DNA of 64,000 bases from Bradyrhizobium embrapense (GCF_001189235.2 NZ_LFIP02000007.1:63249-127248); one strand, 5' to 3'. Shown: positions 8,978-18,711, counted from the stretch's first letter. Notes: a model not told the origin generated them from the sequence alone. Numbers and translations are program-made.

Positions 8978-10157
8978 CCCACATTGGTCCTGTACCGCGT
9001 CGTTCCTGGTCGATAAACCAAACATAGCTATCTAACCGGCATTCTGAGGTCGCTAGCCCGATCCGCGGTCGCTTCAGGGGCAGGAGCTGGTCAGTACACT
9101 TGAGTTGATGAACCAACGACCGGTCACCTCTGGCGGCTATTAGCGAGCGGTCGATTAGGGCTCGATGCATCGAAGACGCAGATGTTTCATTCCTGGAGGC
9201 GTCGCTTGCCGTCCGATGGAAAGCGACGCAGTTGATCACGCGACAGGAAGAACTTGGGCGGCTTCTTAAGCACTCGACTGACCCTGTTGTGCACCAGCAA
9301 GAGCGATGCCAACATTTCATGACATCGAAAGGCGGAGAAGCGGACTACCCAGATGTGAAGTAGGCCGGACGATGACTAATATCGTCATAGGGTGTTGCCG
9401 ATATTCCATGGTGACTTTCGAACTCAATATCGGAGGCTGTTCTAGCCGCACGACCAAGCCGCTTTGCCGGCTATTACCGACGCAGCGAACCAGTGGAACT
9501 CAGGAACTCCGTGCGCTTGGCCATAGAGCGGCAAAACTATTCACGCTTCTGAACGCTTGCGATCGGCTATTTCGTATCGCTTGTGTGCCGGTGGTATTGA
9601 ACCCGACATTGTTCGATGTCAGACCCTCGAAGCGGATGACGCTGAAAAGTGCGGTGATTGGATTGATCTTGTCATCAAGTGCAACGATAGTCGCCTCAGC
9701 CGACCGCGAACCGTCTCAGTTGCTCCTCTCGATCGAACAGCTGAGGATTGCAGCATTAGCATGCCCGCCTTCCTGGTCAGCCCACAGCTTGGGTCGCGCC
9801 GGCGACACTAGTCACGCAGCTTGTGTGATCGAAGCCGCTTGTGGTCGGCATTTTTCTTGATGACAACCGTCACGATCCAACTATCTACCTTGCTGTGCTT
9901 CAGAACGCGTATCCGCCCGATGTCGGTTTGCACCAGTGTCCCTGCAGGCGCGAGGTACCAGATATGACGTCTGCTATCAACGATAGCGGAACAGCTCCAC
10001 AAAACTGTCAAGTGTGAGACTAGGGGGATCAATCATGCAGGAAATCCCCATGCTGCATCACAACGCGCGGGAACTCCCCGACCGAGATGCGTTCGCGCAT
10101 CGAGTCGCGCTTAAGCTTGGAGGCTTCCGGAGCCGAAGTTTATCCGATCGTATGAGC
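8978..10157. other. Gene-poor stretch
   Basis: The longest frame (plus 9306-9860) has no ribosome site, no recognisable domain and a composition unlike neighbouring genes. I see no RNA gene or repeat. It probably represents old debris. Confidence 0.4.
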
Positions 10158-11213
10158 TCACCCCGGCTTGAGCGGCTTTTCGAGTCCTTGCCAGCGATAG
10201 ATCGCAAATGACAGCACCCAACTGACCAGGAAGATGCCAACTACAAGATAGCCGAAATTGGCCAAGCTGGCGTTGAGATCGTCCACCGCGCTCCAGAAGG
10301 TGCCTTCAAGGGCCAATTTATTAGCGAGCAGGCCAAGTGTTTCGATGCCGCCGATCAGCAACGCCACGACGACTGAGATTGCCGTAATGGTCAGATTGTA
10401 CCAGATCTTGCGGATCGGATTGAGGAAAGCCCAGCCATACGCCCCGACCATCAAGACGCTGTCGGTCGTATCGAGAAGCATCATGCCGGCGGCGAAGAGA
10501 GCCGGAAATATCATCACCGTGCTGAAGTCCAGCCCTCCCGAAGCTTGACCGGCTGCGACGGTGAAAAGGCTGATTTCCGTCGCGGTATCGAATCCGAGGC
10601 CGAACAACAGACCGACCGCGAACATCTGCCAGCTCGCCGTCACCATGCGAAACAGAGGGCGCAAGAGCCGGGACAGCAAGCCACGACCGGACAGAAGCAG
10701 ATCGAACTCATGCTCTCCAATTCGTTCGCCACGCCGCGCACGCTGAAAGCTCCGCCAGACATCCCGTAGGATCACAAGATTGATGGCAGCAATCGTCAGC
10801 AAGAAGAAGGCTGATGCACCGGTGCCGATGATGCTGCCGACCGCCCGGAACTCCTGGAAACCGCTTTGCAGGGCGAGCGCCGCAGCAGCGATCGCGGCGA
10901 CCGCTACTGCAACCGACAAGGAATGGCCAAGGGCGAAGAAAAGTCCGACCGCGAGAGGGTGCCTGCCATCCTGCATCAGCTTGCGAACGACATTGTCGAT
11001 GGTCGCAATATGATCTGCATCGACGGCGTGCCGAAGGCCGAGCACATAGGCCAGCAAGGCTGTCGCCAGCAGCGTCGGCCTGTCGGACAGCGCTACGATG
11101 GCCCAGGTCCAGGCCAAGCAATTGATAACCAACAAGAAGGCATAGAGCGAGATGATACGACTACGCGAGGCCGCCGATGCGTCGTCTAAGGCAAGCTTTA
11201 GATATGTGAACAT
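10158..11213 (-). CDS. hoxN: Ni2+/Co2+ permease, HoxN/NixA family (probably cobalt)
   Basis: A 351-residue membrane protein with about eight helices and the family signature RHAVDADH (residues 61-68) in helix II. A second conserved stretch, LLFGLGFDTATEIS, and the LDTTDSVLM motif are also present. Such carriers import Ni2+ for hydrogenase and urease or Co2+ for cobalamin synthesis. A cobalamin riboswitch lies upstream on the same strand (11631-11808), as reported for NiCoT genes in related alphaproteobacteria. This makes cobalt the likelier substrate, although the sequence resembles HupN. No hydrogenase genes are nearby in the window. Confidence 0.85.
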   Translation of the reverse strand: MFTYLKLALDDASAASRSRIISLYAFLLVINCLAWTWAIVALSDRPTLLATALLAYVLGLRHAVDADHIATIDNVVRKLMQDGRHPLAVGLFFALGHSLSVAVAVAAIAAAALALQSGFQEFRAVGSIIGTGASAFFLLTIAAINLVILRDVWRSFQRARRGERIGEHEFDLLLSGRGLLSRLLRPLFRMVTASWQMFAVGLLFGLGFDTATEISLFTVAAGQASGGLDFSTVMIFPALFAAGMMLLDTTDSVLMVGAYGWAFLNPIRKIWYNLTITAISVVVALLIGGIETLGLLANKLALEGTFWSAVDDLNASLANFGYLVVGIFLVSWVLSFAIYRWQGLEKPLKPG

Positions 11214-11630
11214 GATCTTGCTTCGGTAGCGCGTCTAGGCATGAGTTTGGTCACGAACGTTTCCTGTTGCATAAGCGCCGCGCACGCCAAAGCTGGTCCG
11301 TTCAGACTGAATACGAACCGACGGATACAGCATCGGATGATCATGGCCATTCGCAGCACGAGGTGGACAATTGCGCTGGTCGCAACGGCAGTGGAGTTGG
11401 TTGGCATTTCCTACTTATCAGGGTTGGTGCCCCCTCGCGGTGCAGGTTTCATGCCGCTCTGCTGGGCTAACGTGCTTGACCGCTTCGTGCGGCTTCTATC
11501 CTGGCGTCAGCTCGTGTCGCGCGATTGCGCCGCCGCGTTGACGTTGCAATCTGGATCTGCGCCGTGGTGAAGTTTAACGGGCCAACCAGTGCCTCAGGTC
11601 ACCCCGTCCGACGCATTGCGCATGACCAAA

Positions 11631-11808
11631 GCTGGCAGCAGGTTTCCTGGCTCCGGTTCGCCGCTCTTACCGCCCCGTCTCAGGATTGCGACTACCGGCT
11701 GCATGAAATGGTCATCGCCTCGCCGCTTACAGTTACGCAGGGCAGCTCCGGCATTGTCCTGATAGAACCCAGCCAACGCCCTCAATAGCCTTTCGAACAC
11801 TACCGATG
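11631..11808 (-). promoter_or_regulatory. Cobalamin riboswitch upstream of hoxN
   Basis: On the minus strand the conserved core GGAGCTGCCC...AACTGTAAGCGGCGA (near 11750-11720) is followed by GGCGATGACC and later by GAGCCAGGAAACCTGC (near 11651-11636), which correspond to the conserved core and the B12-box region of the class. About 420 nt separate it from the hoxN start; that gap holds no convincing gene. High cobalamin would be expected to lower expression of the permease. Confidence 0.75.
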
Positions 11809-12009
11809 ATAAAGTGAAATGGCCTGAGGGCGCGTCAAGTAGTCGCCGGCGGACAGCGTGAGACGCCGTGGCTGAGGAAAAAGCGGTAACCTAGCCCCTC
11901 AGTCTCGGAGTTGCGGACGAGATCGAGGCTCCAGGACACTGCGGCTCTGCCTGCACAGCAGCTCAGAGCGGCGCTGGCCCCACGCAGAAAAAAGGACGCT
12001 TGAAAACAC
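11809..12009. other. Short intergenic region
   Basis: No gene or hairpin of note. Confidence 0.4.
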
Positions 12010-12204
12010 TTAGACTGGAAGGCTGACTTCCTCTCTGTCCTTCGTCATGGCGTCGTACACTCTGACCTGGAGCATGGGACGGCGCCTCTTAAGTTCTTGC
12101 GCTCCTGCCCAGGCGCCGTCTCTTGTCGCAAACTCGGTTTTCAATTGACCATCGACTTCGAGCACATAACCCGAAGCCGGCAATCGACGACTGGATGCAA
12201 CCAT
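12010..12204 (-). CDS. Small conserved orphan protein, copy 1
   Basis: A 64-residue protein, MVASSRRLPASGYVLEVDG..., ending EEVSLPV. It aligns along its whole length with the 60-residue product at 43746-43928 (shared YxLEVDGxLKxEFATRDGAxAG and a later ELKxRxPxLQ segment). Two divergent copies keeping frame and length indicate a genuine gene family. The fold looks like a short beta-beta-alpha-beta domain. It follows nodQ on the same strand after about 110 bp. Function unknown. Confidence 0.7.
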   Translation of the reverse strand: MVASSRRLPASGYVLEVDGQLKTEFATRDGAWAGAQELKRRRPMLQVRVYDAMTKDREEVSLPV

Positions 12205-12313
12205 CTTAATCCCTTAGCATCGACGAATCCGATCGATGCTCCCACTTAATCCGAGTCGCCCTTGCCAGACCAGTAGCCTGGTGAGCGGCATCCACGACGA
12301 CGAGGCGACAGGC

Positions 12314-14200
12314 TTATCGCCGCTCATCGCAGAGGAGCGTACGCGCCATCACGGCGGCGATGACGACTTCCGCTGCTTGCTCTGGCGTCTGCTCCGTCGT
12401 CCTGAGATGAATTTCCGGCCTTATCGGCGCTTCGTAGGACGCATCGATGCCTGTGAAATTCTTGATCTCACCGGCTTTCGCCTTCGAGTAGAGACCTTTT
12501 GGATCCCGCCTTGCGCATTCCTCGATTGGCGTATCGACAAAGACTTCGACGAACTCGTCCTTGCCAATCAGGCTGCGAACCATGTCTCGTTCGGACCTGT
12601 AGGGGGAGATGAACGAGCAGATCACGATCAAGCCGCTATCCAGCATCAACTTGGCAACCTGTCCGGCGCGCCTAATGTTCTCCACCCGCTCAGCTTTCGA
12701 GAAGCCCAGGTCCGCGTTCAATCCGTTCCGGAGGTCGTCACCATCCAGCAGCATGGCATGCCGCGACATCGCGAGCAGCTTCTGATCAACCAAATTTGCG
12801 ATTGTCGACTTTCCCGCGCCAGACAGACCGGTGAACCAGACGACGCAAGGCCTCTGATGCTTGAGCGCGGCGCGTTCACTCCTGCCCACCGAAGGCGCCC
12901 GCCAGGAAACATTGGTGGCCCGCCGCAGCGGAAACGCAATCATGCCGGCGCCGACCGTACGATTAGTGAAACGATCAATGACGATGAATGATCCGGTTTT
13001 CCGGTTGACGTCGTAAGGATCGAATGCGGCGGGCAGTGCGATCGCAACATTGCAGAACGCGATCTCATTGAGAGAAAGCGTCTCGGCCGCCAGGTGCTCA
13101 CACGTGTTGACATCGATCCGATACCTGATTGCGGTAACGCTGCCGGCAACCGTCTGCGAGCCAATTCGCAGGATGTAGTTTCGTCCGGGAGCGAGCGGGT
13201 CGCTGTCCATCCAGATCAGATAAGCGGCGAATTGGTCGGCGACACTGGGGCGTTCGGTTGGCCGCGACAGAAGATCGCCACGGCCGATATCGATCTGGTC
13301 TTCAAGCGTAATGGTAACGGCATCGCCGGCTTCGGCATGGACAAGGTCGCCGTCCTGGGTCACGATCCGCTTGATACGGGTGGTGCGTCCGGATGCGGCG
13401 ACAACGACATCGTCGCCTGCCGAGATCCTGCCGGAAGCCACCGATCCGGCATAGCCGCGAAAGTCCGGGTCGGGCCGGTTCACCCATTGGACTGGAAAGC
13501 GGAATGCCTGGCTTGCGGTGTCGGACTGGATATCGACGCTCTCCAAATGCTCGATCAGGCATGGACCATTATACCACTTGGTATGAGCGGACCGATCAAC
13601 GACGTTGTCGCCATGGCGGGCGGAGATCGGGATCGGAACAATCGAGCTAAAGCCAAGGCCGGCGGCAAAGGCCAGATAGCTGGCGACGCTCCGATCGAAA
13701 GCAACCTTGCTGTATGCGACAAGGTCGATCTTGTTCACTGCCAGCACAACATGGCGAATGCCAAGCAGCGAACAGATAAAGGAGTGGCGGCGGGTCTGAA
13801 CCAACGCACCCTTGCGGGCGTCGATCAGGATGATTGCGAGCTGCGCATTCGAGGCACCGGTTGCCATGTTGCGGGTGTACTGCTCGTGGCCGGGAGTGTC
13901 AGCCACCATGAAAGAGCGCCGCGACGTCGTGAAGAAGCGGTAAGCTACGTCGATCGTGATGCCCTGCTCCCGTTCGGCCTCGAGCCCATCCACGAGCAGC
14001 GCGAAGTCGATGTCGGCACTGCCGTGCCTGATGCTGTCGCGTTTCACTGCCGCAAGCTGGTCTTGGTAGATCATCTTGCTGTCGTGCAGCAACCGGCCGA
14101 TCAGGGTCGATTTTCCATCGTCAACCGAGCCGCACGTTATGAATCGCAGCTGGTCCCTTGCACGAGGGTGGACAGGTTTCGATATTGCTATGGAAGTCAT
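12314..14200 (-). CDS. nodQ: NodQ: sulfate adenylyltransferase large subunit fused to APS kinase
   Basis: A 628-residue fusion. Residues about 15-430 are a CysN-type GTPase: P-loop GSVDDGKST near residue 25, DTPGHEQYTRNMATGAS, and NKIDL. From about residue 455 there is a CysC-type APS kinase with P-loop GLSGAGKST, DGDDLRNGL and the FISPYRSERD segment. With NodP it forms APS from ATP and sulfate, then phosphorylates it to PAPS. The ATG overlaps the nodP stop by one base. The nodPQ name, rather than housekeeping cysDN/cysC, rests on the island context and the linked sulfotransferase; a cysDNC copy cannot be excluded. Confidence 0.85.
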   Translation of the reverse strand: MTSIAISKPVHPRARDQLRFITCGSVDDGKSTLIGRLLHDSKMIYQDQLAAVKRDSIRHGSADIDFALLVDGLEAEREQGITIDVAYRFFTTSRRSFMVADTPGHEQYTRNMATGASNAQLAIILIDARKGALVQTRRHSFICSLLGIRHVVLAVNKIDLVAYSKVAFDRSVASYLAFAAGLGFSSIVPIPISARHGDNVVDRSAHTKWYNGPCLIEHLESVDIQSDTASQAFRFPVQWVNRPDPDFRGYAGSVASGRISAGDDVVVAASGRTTRIKRIVTQDGDLVHAEAGDAVTITLEDQIDIGRGDLLSRPTERPSVADQFAAYLIWMDSDPLAPGRNYILRIGSQTVAGSVTAIRYRIDVNTCEHLAAETLSLNEIAFCNVAIALPAAFDPYDVNRKTGSFIVIDRFTNRTVGAGMIAFPLRRATNVSWRAPSVGRSERAALKHQRPCVVWFTGLSGAGKSTIANLVDQKLLAMSRHAMLLDGDDLRNGLNADLGFSKAERVENIRRAGQVAKLMLDSGLIVICSFISPYRSERDMVRSLIGKDEFVEVFVDTPIEECARRDPKGLYSKAKAGEIKNFTGIDASYEAPIRPEIHLRTTEQTPEQAAEVVIAAVMARTLLCDERR

Positions 14201-15099
14201 CAGAAGTAACCTTCCCGCTTCTTCTTCTCCATAGAAGCGGCTTCATCGGTATCAATCAGGCGCCCCTGACGCTCCGACACCGATGCAGTCTGCATTTCTG
14301 CGACGACGTCTTCGATCGTCGTCGCATCGGATTCAATGGCCCCGCTCAAGGGATAACATCCCAGCGTGCGAAAGCGGATCATGCGCATTTGCGGCGTCTC
14401 ATCGCAGTTGAGCGGCAATCGCCTGTCGTCGACCATGATCGTCGCGCCGTTTCGGCGCACCGTCGGTCTTTGCTTCGCGAAGTAGAGCGGGACGACCGGG
14501 ATTTTTTCAAGCATGATATATTCCCATACGTCGAGCTCGGTCCAGTTTGACATCGCAAACACGCGCATGCTTTCGCCCGTCCGTATCCGCGTGTTGAACA
14601 GGCTCCAGAGCTCCGGCCGCTGGTTGCGGGGGTCCCATACGTGTCCGGCCGAACGGAAGGACAGTATCCGTTCCTTGGCGCGGCTCTTTTCCTCGTCACG
14701 CCTGGCTCCGCCAAGCGCGGCATCAAATCCGTAAAGCTCGAGCGCCTGCTTCAGGGCGTCGGTCTTCATCACCTGGGTATGAAGCGCCGAGCCGGAGTCG
14801 ATCGGATTGATGCCGCGCGCAATACCCTCCTCATTCACATGGACGATCAGCTCGACGCCGAGCCGCTTGGCCGTCGCGTCCCGGAAGCTGATCATCTCGC
14901 GGAACTTCCAGTTCGTGTCGACGTGAAGCAGGGGGAAAGGCAATTTTGCTGGATAGAACGCCTTGATTGCGATGTGCAGCAAAACGCTCGAGTCCTTTCC
15001 GATCGAGTAAAGCATGACCGGCCTTTTGAACTCGGCGGCCACCTCACGCATGATTTCGATCGATTCAGCTTCAAGACGGCGCAGATGTTTTGGCAGCAT
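14200..15099 (-). CDS. nodP: NodP: sulfate adenylyltransferase small subunit
   Basis: A 299-residue PP-loop enzyme of the CysD/NodP family. It has the ATP-binding motif YSIGKDSSVLLH near residue 33, and its C-terminus ends with the family motif EKKKREGYF. With the NodQ GTPase it catalyses ATP + sulfate to APS + pyrophosphate. I chose the ATG at 15099 (MLPKHLRRLEAESI), matching the family start, over an upstream in-frame start at 15279. It is translationally coupled to nodQ. The 267-bp leader after the sulfotransferase stop shows a loose ATC...GAT pattern but no convincing nod box. Confidence 0.87.
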   Translation of the reverse strand: MLPKHLRRLEAESIEIMREVAAEFKRPVMLYSIGKDSSVLLHIAIKAFYPAKLPFPLLHVDTNWKFREMISFRDATAKRLGVELIVHVNEEGIARGINPIDSGSALHTQVMKTDALKQALELYGFDAALGGARRDEEKSRAKERILSFRSAGHVWDPRNQRPELWSLFNTRIRTGESMRVFAMSNWTELDVWEYIMLEKIPVVPLYFAKQRPTVRRNGATIMVDDRRLPLNCDETPQMRMIRFRTLGCYPLSGAIESDATTIEDVVAEMQTASVSERQGRLIDTDEAASMEKKKREGYF

Positions 15100-15366
15100 A
15101 TGTGTTCTTTTCGATGCAGGATCTCGGTTCTGCAGCCCCGGCCCAGAGGAGGAATGTCGGGTGCGAGCTCGCCGCTGCGCGTCGCTATCCAAGCGATCAA
15201 ATGCCGGTTGCGCAGCTGACTGACTGACACTCTCGGGGCATGTCGCATTCCACCGTGGTGCCGCCGGCGCCTGCCTCACACGTTATTGGCGCAGATCAAC
15301 GCGTTGAGTGGTAGGAAGTCTGGCTAAATCAGCCAGCGTGTTTTGATCGCAAGCATCCAGATCACC

Positions 15367-16626
15367 CTAAGCCATATTGACGATCTGCTCAAGCCGCGCG
15401 ACCTCGCCTCGCAAAATCTCAATAGCCGCGTCGCGAGTCCGAATAGCATCGAGCCCTGCAGCTCGATCAGCTTCTGACGCCAACAGTGCCTGTTGCAGCT
15501 GCGCTTTCATTGGATCGGCCAGCAGCACATTTTCGGCAAAGCTGGGGGCGGACAGATCTTGTGCCTGCACCACGGACATGTCGCACGTGGCACGAACGTT
15601 CTCTGGAAGCTGCCGAGCAGTGTGGACTTGCTCGGATTGATACGGCCCGGACGATGCTGCCGCCTTGCCAGCTCGTAAATCCCACCAGGTTTGGAATATC
15701 TGTCGATAGAGTTCAGTTAGATGAGGTCCCCTATCGACAACTCCGGCTTGCTGTGCAAGCAGCAGGTCCTCCTCATAGCCGAGTTCTGTCAAAAGCTTGG
15801 TGCCGACCAGATCGGTCACAGTTTGCATCTCTTCGACGCTTAGTTGGGATTGCCATGTCTTGATAGAGCTTTGATCGACCGCGTTTCGTTCCAGGATCTT
15901 TCGATCTCCGAAGCTGCTGGATCGAAGATAATCTACTTGTCCCATGCTCGCATATGCGGCGGCCGCCGGATCACAGCCGAGCCCCAATAGCAGGCGCCGA
16001 ATCTCTTGGTCCGGATGCGCCACCACGAGTTCATATCGCACCAGCTGTGTCTGCGCGCGCGTGCGGTGCGCTGCCAGCCTGGGAAAGCCCAGAACCAAAT
16101 CGGCGAGTGAAGATATGATGACATCGGGCAGCCGGAGCATGAGATCGGCGAGGCTGGAGACGCTGACCGAATAGGAGCTCTCGGCCCGAAGCGGGATGCC
16201 CCACGTGGATTTCAGTGAAGCCGCGATGGCAAAAGGATTGCGCAGCAAGAGGATGTGTGACGCTTCTGGATAGACACGTTCAAGGAATTCGAGCGCCGTC
16301 CAATAGCGTGGCGTTTTGTCTATGATGATCCGCTTGCCCGCTGCTGTCAGGTACTGACCGTATGCTGCATCGGCAAAAGCCCGGATCGCAATCGTCCGAT
16401 CGATGCGTCCTAGGAATTCGGAGGTTGCGACCTCAATCAACGAGGGTCCTGCCGGGTGGCGTTGATCCACCCTTCCAAAAGCTTCAAGTGCCAACATCAA
16501 CCAGGGTTCAGGCGGAGCCAGGACGTCTGGATGGCGTTGGAGCAGGTGCGCCAGGAGTGTCGTCCCGGCTCGCGGAAGTCCGAGGAGAAAGCAGACCGCA
16601 GGCGAACGGCCAGAAGCACAACTCAT
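15367..16626 (-). CDS. PAPS-dependent sulfotransferase, NodH/NoeE-like role
   Basis: A 419-residue protein. The 5'-phosphosulfate loop is LGLPRAGTTLL near residue 15, and the 3'-phosphate motif is LLLRNPFAIAASL near residue 130. The last 60 residues are predicted helical with a coiled-coil look (LRGEVARLEQIV), beyond the usual domain. The ATG follows a GAGAGGAC ribosome site. It sits directly upstream of nodP-nodQ on the same strand, so donor synthesis and use are linked. Family members sulfate Nod factors (NodH, NoeE), lipopolysaccharide or capsule. The acceptor cannot be read here; its length is closer to NoeE than to NodH. Confidence 0.75.
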   Translation of the reverse strand: MSCASGRSPAVCFLLGLPRAGTTLLAHLLQRHPDVLAPPEPWLMLALEAFGRVDQRHPAGPSLIEVATSEFLGRIDRTIAIRAFADAAYGQYLTAAGKRIIIDKTPRYWTALEFLERVYPEASHILLLRNPFAIAASLKSTWGIPLRAESSYSVSVSSLADLMLRLPDVIISSLADLVLGFPRLAAHRTRAQTQLVRYELVVAHPDQEIRRLLLGLGCDPAAAAYASMGQVDYLRSSSFGDRKILERNAVDQSSIKTWQSQLSVEEMQTVTDLVGTKLLTELGYEEDLLLAQQAGVVDRGPHLTELYRQIFQTWWDLRAGKAAASSGPYQSEQVHTARQLPENVRATCDMSVVQAQDLSAPSFAENVLLADPMKAQLQQALLASEADRAAGLDAIRTRDAAIEILRGEVARLEQIVNMA

Positions 16627-17307
16627 AATTCAGGTCCTCTCGAAGAGCGAGCCGCGTTCGATTGAGCAAAATAAAGCCGGCCCTAGCCTCAGTTGAGGCG
16701 TCCGCTCGTATACCAAGCGTTACTGCTACGAGGATTTCGGCTGCCACTCATGATTTGAGAGCCGTTAAGTTCAATCGGTTGGGCGGGGATCGCAGAAGCG
16801 TTTGACAGCTGTGATCGCCCCGATTGCTCGACAGTTAAGGCGAAGTCAAGGACCAGCGCAACTGCACGAAGATTTGCTGCGCATATGGGAAAGATGGAAT
16901 GAACTATACGGAAGTTTGCCGGGCAACGACCGCGGGGCATGGGGCGATATCAAGTACAGTCGACGCGATTCTGCTTGCCAGCCCATTGAAGACGTAAATG
17001 CAACATGCACTTCCCTGGTGCTCGGCGTACACCGGAGAAGTTCGACATATAGAGCGGACAGGCCGGCGAGCGGAACAAAGAACGAGGGCATCTCAAATGG
17101 CAGATCGGATCAAATCTTTTCAGCGCGCGATATCGGCCCCGGCGCAACTGCCTGCCGCTGCTCGGCCAACACAATGAGCGTTTTGCACGTCTACCAGCCT
17201 GCCCATCGCAAGTCCCACATCGGTCCGAACTGTACCAACTATCTGACTTGCTTGTTCTTGCGGCGTTGTCCCGATTTCTAATCCGCGCTAATGGAAGTCT
17301 GTAAAGG
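16627..17307. other. Intergenic region between divergent genes
   Basis: Separates the sulfotransferase (left, minus) from the marR gene (right, plus), so it holds both promoters. Loose ATC...GAT patterns occur near 16772-16825, but spacing does not fit a nod box. The plus frame 16802-17281 lacks a ribosome site and any domain. Confidence 0.4.
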
Positions 17308-17859
17308 ATGGAACCCTGGCCCACGATGCCGCCGGATTTACCGAGTCCAGCAACCGCGCCTTATCGTATCTCCACTGACGGACAGGAGATATTCCGGCCG
17401 TTCATGTGGGAGATCAGATCGATCAGTGCCTGCCTCGAAGAACTCGCCAAATTTCGTGCCGATGTGCTTGGCATCACTGGGCCACAATGGATGATCCTGA
17501 TGGCAGTGGACTATCTGGGCAGAGAAAAAGGTGTGTCCGTCAACCTAGTGTCACGCTTGATGCACGTCGATCCTTCCTTTGTCACGACCCACTCAAAAAT
17601 CTTGGAGAAAAAGCGATTCTTGCTGCGCAAGCCATCCACAGCCGATGCGCGAGTAGTTCAGATGTCGCTGACTGCCAAAACGCGCAAGCATCTTGCAAGT
17701 TTGACGCCTCGAGAGGAAGCGCAGGATGTACAGGCTTTTGACGAATTCGGCCATGACGGATCAAGCGAGTTCATGGCCGGGCTGGCCGCAGTGAGGCATC
17801 GCTTGGAGAAGGCCCGCTCTGGAATCCAGAAGACCAAAACGAACAATCGTCAGAAATGA
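17308..17859 (+). CDS. MarR-family transcriptional regulator
   Basis: A 183-residue winged-helix protein. The helix-turn-helix lies around residues 75-105 (VNLVSRLMHVDPSFVTTHSKIL), followed by a wing containing the MarR-like KPSTADARVVQMSLTAKTRKHL. An amphipathic helix near residues 30-55 would form the dimer interface. Its own operator is not evident. The stop overlaps the start of a small downstream gene (ATGA), indicating co-translation. Its ligand and targets are unknown; the divergent sulfotransferase-nodPQ genes are a natural candidate target. Confidence 0.7.
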   Translation: MEPWPTMPPDLPSPATAPYRISTDGQEIFRPFMWEIRSISACLEELAKFRADVLGITGPQWMILMAVDYLGREKGVSVNLVSRLMHVDPSFVTTHSKILEKKRFLLRKPSTADARVVQMSLTAKTRKHLASLTPREEAQDVQAFDEFGHDGSSEFMAGLAAVRHRLEKARSGIQKTKTNNRQK

Positions 17860-18104
17860 AGCTGGCCAATCATCGGACTCTCCCGGCTTTCGAATATTTC
17901 GTGAGGCAGCGCGGTCGAAGGTGGTTATGGTCCCTTCACACTGCCGAAGGCTTGCAGGTGATGATGGGTTCAGCACGCAATCGCTCCGCCGCCGTCTATC
18001 AAGCCAACAGGGCGCTTTTTCAATTGCTGCTGAGCGCGCCCTATCGCTTGGGAGTTCAAGTTCACCAACAAGCTCCGCGGCCACCGCCTACGCCAAAGCT
18101 TTAG
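17856..18104 (+). CDS. Small protein coupled to the MarR regulator
   Basis: An 82-residue protein whose ATG overlaps the marR stop by four bases. The first 60 residues (FEYFVRQRGRRWLWSLHTAEG) are compact with many aromatics and arginines; the tail is proline-rich (RPPPTPKL). Not recognised. The coupling makes it likely to be translated. Confidence 0.5.
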   Translation: MKLANHRTLPAFEYFVRQRGRRWLWSLHTAEGLQVMMGSARNRSAAVYQANRALFQLLLSAPYRLGVQVHQQAPRPPPTPKL

Positions 18105-18525
18105 CCTAGCATGAGCTTCGACTGCGGCGGCGTGCGGGTCATGACTTGCAGGGATGCGGCTTGCTATTTGGAGCACTCCGTCTCGCCGTCACCGAGAACA
18201 ATCGTAGCCCTTCAAAGCGATCCGCAGCATTCTACGATCCTTAACGGGAACGAGCGACCATCGAAACTGGAACAATTCGAAGCAGGACCGGTCGTAAGAT
18301 TGTCTCATCGCTCTCGATCGTAAAGAGCAAAGCGGCCTTCGCGGCCTTACTGCTTTAACCTCAAAGATGACGAAGCACTGGAGCCCGTTCCACGAGAGTG
18401 ACAAACCATGCGCGTGAAAAGCTCTTTCCACAGCAATTGGCAGGCCCTGCAAAACAATTTTAACGGACGTAAAGGGCGGCCCGCGAGCCACCCTTTTGTG
18501 CCGGCTACCAGCGCTGCCAAGTAAG
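18105..18525. other. Intergenic region, no gene seen
   Basis: Only short overlapping frames without ribosome sites. Nothing structured stands out. Confidence 0.4.
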
Positions 18526-18711
18526 CTACCGCTGATGTCCGAGTCCTATTCCGAGATTTAATGCCTTCTGGCGCAACGCAGCGACGCTGCGTTTGGTCAT
18601 TTTTGCAATTTTTATGACGGGAGTCCGAGCCTTCGAATGGACTTTGAGCTCTTTGATATCTGCCTTGGTCCACTCGCGCCGCTTAACGCGTTTCTTAGTT
18701 GCTTTTTTCAC
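18526..18711 (-). CDS. Small basic Myb/SANT-like DNA-binding protein
   Basis: A 61-residue protein starting at a GTG at 18711 behind an AAAGGAG ribosome site eight bases away; a longer frame from 18828 was rejected because the upstream part is Cys/aromatic-rich and lacks such a site. The sequence begins KKATKKRVKRREWTKADI and continues with a helix-turn-helix (KIAKMTKRSVAALRQKALNLG), resembling SANT/Myb-like small alphaproteobacterial proteins. A distant relative may be at 46367-46555. Confidence 0.65.
   Translation of the reverse strand: MKKATKKRVKRREWTKADIKELKVHSKARTPVIKIAKMTKRSVAALRQKALNLGIGLGHQR

Noticed and set aside
13094..14209. 371-codon plus-strand open frame
   Set aside because: Antisense shadow of nodQ.
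15100..15366. Possible nod box before nodP
   Set aside because: A GATG...GATCAAAACA pattern is present on the minus strand, but the rest of the 47-bp consensus is missing and spacing is wrong.
16765..16830. Possible nod box before the sulfotransferase
   Set aside because: ATC...GAT pairs exist but with 11 and about 20 bases between, not the nine of the consensus.
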